A stretch of 64,000 bases of DNA from Botryotinia globosa. Its lineage: Eukaryota; Ascomycota; Leotiomycetes; Helotiales; Sclerotiniaceae. Below the pieces are notes generated by a model. It had not been told where the DNA came from and did not search any database. It saw only the letters and a program-made list of their open reading frames with translations. The translations under genes were made by a program, and so were the position numbers. The DNA lies in contig RCSZ01000004.1 of assembly GCA_014898425.1 (NCBI GenBank), positions 2,170,001-2,234,000 on the forward strand. Reading direction: 5' to 3'. Shown one piece after another: positions 58,212-64,000 of the stretch (positions are counted from its first letter, which is position 1; every line of letters starts with the position of its first letter).

Positions 58212-60432
58212 AAGGATGGAATTGTATAGATAAGAATAGATGCATGATGCGTACAGCATAAGAAGGGTTTTGGGTACATGGATATTCGAAATCTCCACTT
58301 GTTAAACATATGATCATGATATGGAAGATAAAACAAGACGACGTAGATTCAAGACTTTTACTGTATGCATAGAAGACAGAAGATGAAAACAGATCTCGAA
58401 ATGTTAGTGCGAATTTTAAAGTTATCCAGACTACCTCTTATAGTATGGTATGCTTGCTTTTTAGTCTGTGCCAATGACTTATATCTGTCACCTGACTATT
58501 CTCGTTTGTTCCTGCTGATAGATCCTCTTCATTCTATGATACTGGCTCTTACTTCCTCATTTCACCAGTTGCACCCAGGACCATGGATGTTACCGCATCG
58601 GGAGACGAGATGCCAATCGTAGAACTAGGGCCAGATGTGATCGGCTATTAACTACATCGCAATTTAAGTTTGGCGTCAATGATAGAATTGCGGCGGAGAG
58701 GGTTATACCTGTAACGGACTCCAACTAGAACCCTCGCCTCGAAGTAGGGCAGTCAATTTATGCCTCACAACGTAGGCCGTGACATCGAGAAAGAGCCTGG
58801 CAAGTCGATGCAACACTTTGGGCGTCATTGAGGCAGAGCCGCTGATCGTTCGCTGAGAGACTGGAAGCTTGTTTATGGAGGAGATTTTGGTGTGTTAAGA
58901 GGCTAGTCTAAACAATATACGAGACTTTGACATATGCACTGCAAACATGTCATTCCTCGGGAATAGTTTGAAGACCATACACCATTTTCATCCCTTCACG
59001 TCTATTCATCCTGTGACCTTTCAATCCGGATCGAGGATTTGTGTTGTTTGACGAGACATCGCAGCAAATAAACATGAACGTTGCAGCAATGAGAGAAAAT
59101 GGCGAAAAAGGAGTTAGCATACAGAACGTTGAGTGAGATTCGGACGGATATGCTGGACTGGACATTATTGGCATGGTGCTTATAAATAATGACGAGGTGA
59201 TTTTGGCAATGTTTACAAAACGCCGGGTGGATTGGTGGGCATTAAAAGTCGAAGTCTCTCTTGGGAATCAATGGGAAACACAAGGCAACTCAACAACACT
59301 GTGTGTTTTCAAAGAAATTCAAACGTATCCGCGCGGTTCTGCGCAGCGTTCCGGTTTTGCGGTTGAAATGGCCTTGTTGTCCCAAACATTTCGATTGTTG
59401 GAGGGTGGAATGATCCTTATATGATTGCAGAACAGCAGGACGTACGGGTGGGCGGCCAGCGTTTACCTATTGTGGGGTCGAGGGGATGTTCTCTAGAGAA
59501 GCGCGCTTACATAAGGTGGATCAAAATTGTCCAGTTGTCGACCAAGTCGCTCGCAACCTCTTTGGATTGAGCCAAAGAAGAATCAAGACATACATTTTCG
59601 AGTGACGCATCCCCACGCCAAACTTTGCTAATTCCATTAGTATCTAACATAACTAGCTATATGGAGTCATTGAACGACGAAACACATTAGTTGAAACTTT
59701 CATTTTTGAGGTATTCCTTTGAACGACTGACTCCTTGGCCGAATTGTGGGACTGAACGATTCTTCACCGAGTGCGAATATGGAGGTAGAGAGGGTATCCA
59801 CGAGAAGATTACCTAGTTCGTTCAATCGGATGCATATTCCTCAGTGTGCCAATTATTGCATAAATCTTAAGGCAGGCTGGAGCTGTTGTACGAGTAGTCA
59901 CCGTTCAACGACTTGAGCCTCCACGCAATATGGTGTGCCACCACACACTTGATGGTAATATGCAGTGAAGTTCTTACAAAAGTCAAGTCTTTTTCACAAA
60001 CATCCAAGATTGAGTTTAATCAGCAGGATCGTGGCCAATGATGTGGCCGTAAGCGCACTGAAGTCAGATGCTAAGCCTCACTAGGTCTGTTCAACACCAG
60101 GATCTAATCGGTTATGACCGTTTGATTTCATGCCTGTTGGGAAAACAGAGCGACGAGATACCCAGATGCCAATATATTTTTGAATATAAAGTCATCATCT
60201 CATGACTCTATCGGTAATATCACATCATATGCTTTCTCATTACCTTCTCACCTGAAAAAATAAACAAGTGTGACTACCTAGTCAGCGAGGCGAGGCCCTC
60301 CTTTACGTAAACTACTTGTGACTCTACGGTCATAAAAACTAGTTCGAATCTCCTCTTTCTTTACGATATCTGCATATTTAAAGTCTTGCATCTGTACCAG
60401 ACTGCAAGTATTCATCCGAGCTCATCGTTAAC
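58212..60432. other. Long intergenic region (about 2.2 kb)
   Basis: The gap contains the MRH4 3' flank and the promoter of the BCS1-like gene, with T/C-rich sequence at 60,240-60,430 just before its ATG. Open frames at 58,365-58,622, 58,950-59,174 (minus) and 59,173-59,424 carry no recognisable domain. No tRNA or rRNA gene could be identified. Confidence 0.4.
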
Positions 60433-62673
60433 ATGAACGGCTCCGTTCCTCACGACACGATGGGGAACCCTGGACATCATCCAGCTGGGGATACCACCGG
60501 GCATGCAACCTATGGCTACTCACAACCCCATATAATCGACATGTTTTTCCCGGGATTTTCACTCTTCTCAACTGCTCTGAAGAACTATACTACCATCGAC
60601 CTCAACATCTATATCCCTATGCTCATGATCCTGGGTATGCTAGTATTCTGTTGGCAATATATCGAACTATGGTTCTGGGTTGAGCTTGACGCTCATTTCA
60701 TGTCAACTGCCGATGTTCGCCTCGACGATGAAATGTATAACATGGTAATGGCATGGGTAGCTGAACAACCTTTTGCTCAAAGATCTCGTCACTTTGTCGC
60801 CAATACCAATCTGAACAGTCGTATGTGGTTCATGTGGAACTTTGATGGGGACGATGAAGAGAAAGAGGAGGATGATGATGACTTTGAGATTGACGAGGAT
60901 GGAAATCCCGTTCCCAAGAAAGCATCCGAAAAGGAGAAGAAAGTCCGATTCACACCAAGCTTCGGAACTCATTACTTTTGGTACAAGAGGAGATTGTTGC
61001 AATTCAGACGTTCGCAGACTCCATCATTGAATAATTCAGCTACAAGCGAAAGGGAGGAAATCTCGATTTCCTCCTTTGGAAGAAACCCTCGCATCCTCAA
61101 GGAGTTACTTGATGAGTGCCGCCAAGCCTTTATAAAAAACGACGAAAATAAAACAATTATATACCGAGGCGGTGCCAAGGGCGGTTCCTTCGGTGAGCCG
61201 GGCTGGACTCGTCTTCTTTCCCGCACCTCTCGACCCTTCTCTACGGTTGTCCTCGATGAAGCGGTAAAGCAGAATATCATTGCCGATATGAAAGATTACC
61301 TGCATCCATACACGAAGCGATGGTATTCTAATCGTGGTATTCCGTATCGCCGTGGGTATTTACTCCATGGGCCACCTGGCACAGGAAAGAGTTCTCTTAG
61401 CTTCGCAATTGCTGGATATTTTAAGCTTAAGATTTATATCGTTTCTTTGAATTCCGGTTCGATGAACGAAGAAACCCTCAGTACACTCTTCGCTGAGCTT
61501 CCCAAGCAGTGTGTTGTACTTCTTGAAGATATCGATACCGCCGGTCTTACCCACACCCGCGACGATGATGAAGATGAGGACGGTTTTGACTTTGATGAAG
61601 AGGCTGGCCCTAGATCTCCCTTGACTAAAGCAACTAAGGCTATGGAGGCCATGACAAAGAAGAACGGTGGGAAGGATCAATCGGGTAAGATTTCTTTGAG
61701 CGCATTGCTCAATGTGATTGATGGAGTTGCATCGCAAGAAGGAAGAATTCTGATTATGACGACAAATCACATCGAAAAGTTAGACGAGGCGCTTATCAGG
61801 CCTGGCCGAGTCGACATGACTGTTCACTTTGATTTGGCTACTAAGGAAAATATGGAACAAATCTTTAAAAGTATCTACGCAACTCTTGAAGGAGACTATC
61901 CTGAGCTCAAGAGCTCTGAAAGTGGATCTTCTGACGGCGGAAGTGTCAAATCAGGATCCTCTAGAGGGAGAAGTTCGGCTAGTGTTGTACCAGTCAACAA
62001 GCGGGGTATGCACAAGAAGAAGCCTAGAACTCCTTCGAAAGAGAGAAGAATACAGGCAGAATTAGATCGAATCATTGCGGCGGAAGAGGAGCAAAGAAGG
62101 ATCGAGGATGAAGAGAGAATAGCAAAATTAGCAAAGCTCTTTAGTGAGAAGGTCCCTGAAGCAGAGTTCAGTCCAGCGGAAATTCAAGGTTACTTGTTGA
62201 AGCATAAGAGAAATGCGGAAAGTGCCGTCGAGGGAGCAGAACAATGGGTTAAGGAGAGAGAGGAAGAGAAGGAGAGAGCGAAGTTGAAGGAGAGTGAGGA
62301 AAGGGAGAAGAGGGAGAAGGAGAAAGCAAAGTTGGAAAAGGAAATTGAGAACTTGAAGAAACACAAGGAGGCTGAAGAAGGTGATGGTGGTGAGGAAGAT
62401 GAGGAAGAGGAAGGGGGGGATTTAGAAAAGGTAGTGAAAGAAGTTGAAGTCATCAAGGAGCAGACCGAGATGGTCAAGAAAGAGGTTGAGGCTCTTGATG
62501 ATGAAGTCTTGGATGGAATGGAGAAGAACATGCAGAAGATGGAGAAGGCTGGAATCAAGTTGAAGGATATCGAAATGGCAAGTGGGAAGAAAGCTACACA
62601 TAAGTCCGATGTGGAGATGATTGAGTATGCAGAAACTGGATCTCAGACTGACGCAGATGAGGTGCTTGTCTAG
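60433..62673 (+). CDS. BCS1-like AAA ATPase with long coiled-coil tail
   Basis: A single-exon 746-aa protein. A membrane segment at about 59-80 (IYIPMLMILGMLVFCWQYIE) precedes a BCS1 N-terminal domain containing HYFWYKRRLLQFRR and SRTSRPFSTVVLDEAVKQNI. The AAA domain shows Walker A HGPPGTGKSSLS (~311), Walker B VVLLEDIDTAG (~361), sensor MTTNHIEKLDEALIRPGRVD (~448-467). Canonical Bcs1 (about 450 aa) moves the folded Rieske protein across the inner mitochondrial membrane. This one carries two acidic insertions (EEKEEDDDDFEIDED at ~141 and DDDEDEDGFDFDEEAG at ~377) and about 230 extra C-terminal residues of Lys/Glu-rich coiled coil. It is therefore more likely one of the expanded fungal BCS1-like paralogues than the housekeeping Bcs1. 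Location and substrate unknown. Confidence 0.88.
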   Translation: MNGSVPHDTMGNPGHHPAGDTTGHATYGYSQPHIIDMFFPGFSLFSTALKNYTTIDLNIYIPMLMILGMLVFCWQYIELWFWVELDAHFMSTADVRLDDEMYNMVMAWVAEQPFAQRSRHFVANTNLNSRMWFMWNFDGDDEEKEEDDDDFEIDEDGNPVPKKASEKEKKVRFTPSFGTHYFWYKRRLLQFRRSQTPSLNNSATSEREEISISSFGRNPRILKELLDECRQAFIKNDENKTIIYRGGAKGGSFGEPGWTRLLSRTSRPFSTVVLDEAVKQNIIADMKDYLHPYTKRWYSNRGIPYRRGYLLHGPPGTGKSSLSFAIAGYFKLKIYIVSLNSGSMNEETLSTLFAELPKQCVVLLEDIDTAGLTHTRDDDEDEDGFDFDEEAGPRSPLTKATKAMEAMTKKNGGKDQSGKISLSALLNVIDGVASQEGRILIMTTNHIEKLDEALIRPGRVDMTVHFDLATKENMEQIFKSIYATLEGDYPELKSSESGSSDGGSVKSGSSRGRSSASVVPVNKRGMHKKKPRTPSKERRIQAELDRIIAAEEEQRRIEDEERIAKLAKLFSEKVPEAEFSPAEIQGYLLKHKRNAESAVEGAEQWVKEREEEKERAKLKESEEREKREKEKAKLEKEIENLKKHKEAEEGDGGEEDEEEEGGDLEKVVKEVEVIKEQTEMVKKEVEALDDEVLDGMEKNMQKMEKAGIKLKDIEMASGKKATHKSDVEMIEYAETGSQTDADEVLV

Positions 62674-63580
62674 AAAGTTGGTGTGTTTCAAAAATCGATG
62701 TAGGATAGATGTCTGTTGGTGTTGATTGGTGTTGATTGGAAGTGAATAGCATACAGAAAAGTATATTAGAAAATCACATTGAGATATTAAATAGTAATCG
62801 AACTGGTGTTATTATATACGTATACCTTTGGTGTGCTTCGAAATGACAGTTAAATGACAATTAAATGAATGTTAAGATTTGATATGAGCAGGGACGATAC
62901 AGACAGTCAATCAGGTAAGTTGACTGAGATGAATTTCTCCAAGCCCATTGATTAATGAATTAATGAATTAACCTTAATTGACTCTCTATTGATTGAGATT
63001 ATAGATTATAGATTATAATTAGTGTAATATGTAAGATGTTACATCATATTATACTAATAAGTACCTAGCGCTTCCTAATTCCGCTAAACTTAACAATAGA
63101 GAGAGTAATACATAGTCGGCTCTTGTAAACGGCCGACTATTATTAATGCGGCAAGTAAGATACACATTACCACCAATACTACCAATACTACCAATACCAC
63201 TAATAATACCTCCACACCACCAATACCTCCACACCCATCCATCACTACCTACCTAGTACGTACTTACCCTTTATATTTACCTACTTCCAAGGTTCATCAT
63301 CATTGAATGGGTAAAAGTCTCCCCCTCCCATCAACAACGAGAAGAAAAGAAAAAAAGACCAAAAAAGACCAAAAAAGACCAAAAAAGAAGAAGAAGAAGA
63401 AAAAGGTTTAAATATCGTGCCTTTTATTGCATTTTCCACAAAGATCAGAATATCAAGTCTTTTCCTTCTTTGAAATATCTCACGACGATACGAATTCACA
63501 AATGATCTCAGTCATTCCTTTTTCCAATTCCAACTTCACCTAAAAAAAAATTAATAACCCACCTACCTACCTACCCACTT
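62674..63580. other. Repeat-rich intergenic region
   Basis: Simple repeats dominate: GTGTTGATT twice at about 62,715-62,740, ATTAATGA units near 62,950-62,975, AATACTACC-type units at 63,168-63,235, CCTA words at 63,245-63,290 and 63,553-63,577, and AAAAAAGACC units at 63,351-63,380. No gene is seen. Confidence 0.5.
63351..63380. repeat. Three tandem AAAAAAGACC units
   Basis: Three exact 10-bp copies followed by AAAAAAGAAG and an AAG run. The repeat is noncoding. Confidence 0.85.
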
Positions 63581-63586
63581 GCAGTT

Positions 63587-64000
63587 TTTCGGAATCATAC
63601 AGTCGCATTACGGAAACTTCGATGCTTACGAACAATACATTGGATTCTTCTACCATCTACCATTCTAGAGCGGCAAAGGCTGCTCGCTTTCACGACGTCT
63701 TCCACAAAGAAAAGAAAGCTTTCTTCGCAGATCGTACCTGGCATAGAAACCGATAGAGGCCCTGATTTCCCCATATCGTCGGTGGAAGGTCGCGAATCAC
63801 AATCCCCCACCGATCTGCCTTTATTCGACACTTCTGCCCAGGAAAACCACCGTGCAGAATCTCTACCTCCTCATACCATACCTTCAAATCGCCTGTCTTC
63901 TTCCCTCCTCATTACCGGCGATCATATTCCTTCTGCTGCGAGTTCGCCAACCGGGGCCTACGCGGACCTCTCTTTGGATAGCGATAAAGGCGGGGAATTG
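63587..64000 (+). CDS. Partial gene at right edge, product unknown
   Basis: A 138-codon frame is open from at least 63,587 to the last base, preceded by an acceptor-like CTACCCACTTGCAG (63571-63584). The downstream part reads as typical low-complexity fungal protein (SVEGRESQSPTDLPLF, then TSAQENHRAESLPPHTIPSN and YADLSLDSDKGGEL). No ATG exists in this frame, so either an upstream exon supplies the start or this is not the real frame. An alternative ATG frame at about 63,622 ends after 44 codons. No domain can be named. Confidence 0.35.

Noticed and set aside
60335..60360. TAGTTCGAATCTCC as a tRNA T-arm
   Set aside because: No pairing stem around the loop and no anticodon or acceptor arm at the expected distance.
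1..64000. CRISPR arrays, bacterial operons, ribosome binding sites
   Set aside because: The window is eukaryotic with spliced genes; no spaced direct-repeat arrays are present.

Overview
The window looks like a nuclear contig of a filamentous ascomycete, most likely a leotiomycete of the Sclerotiniaceae (Botrytis/Sclerotinia type); that placement is inference from overall impression, not from a search. The sequence itself shows GT-AG introns, mostly 45-70 nt, many with a CTAAC/CTGAC-like branch site; a Zn2Cys6 regulator; a HET-protein fragment; two drug-type MFS transporters; moderate GC in genes; and one very AT-rich, gene-free block of the kind left by repeat-induced point mutation (RIP).

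Layout. 1-2757 is the AT-rich block. 3258-6094 (+) is a 782-aa, 8-exon protein of unknown function. 7138-9257 (+) is a 345-aa protein with PLL/fucolectin-like beta-propeller repeats. 10112-11893 (-) is a haspin-type kinase, divergent from a CCDC47/DUF1682 ER protein (12571-14036, +). 14812-16080 (-) is a putative amidoligase. 16.1-20.2 kb is gene-poor and holds what looks like a decayed gene. 20219-20832 (-) is mitochondrial ribosomal protein L12, divergent from the giant AAA ATPase midasin (21043-36036, +, 4,956 aa after two introns are removed). Then come a Zn2Cys6 transcription factor (36791-39315, +), a 14-TM DHA2 transporter (40247-42702, +), a small two-TM protein gene whose last intron is filled by a CCCTTT satellite (43605-44773, +), NOC3 (45239-47266, -) divergent from NIP7 (47536-48158, +), a DHA1 transporter (49178-51379, -), the C-terminal part of a HET-type protein (53296-54683, -), a 318-bp MITE with TA duplications (55882-56199), the mitochondrial DEAD-box helicase MRH4 (56364-58211, +), a BCS1-like AAA ATPase with a long C-terminal tail (60433-62673, +) and an open frame running off the right edge.

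How the genes work together. Five of about fifteen genes serve ribosome assembly. Midasin, Noc3 and Nip7 act on the cytosolic 60S pre-ribosome. Mitochondrial L12 and Mrh4 act in the mitochondrial large subunit. Four of the five sit in two tight head-to-head pairs (210 and 269 bp gaps), and both gaps contain the same 12-mer. Several other genes (propeller lectin-like protein, Zn2Cys6 factor next to a DHA2 exporter, HET fragment, amidoligase) are typical accessory genes with no firm functional link to each other.

Limits. Exon boundaries were read by eye from splice signals and codon phase. Most multi-exon models close perfectly in frame, but the small two-TM gene and the right-edge gene are unresolved. 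No database search was possible.
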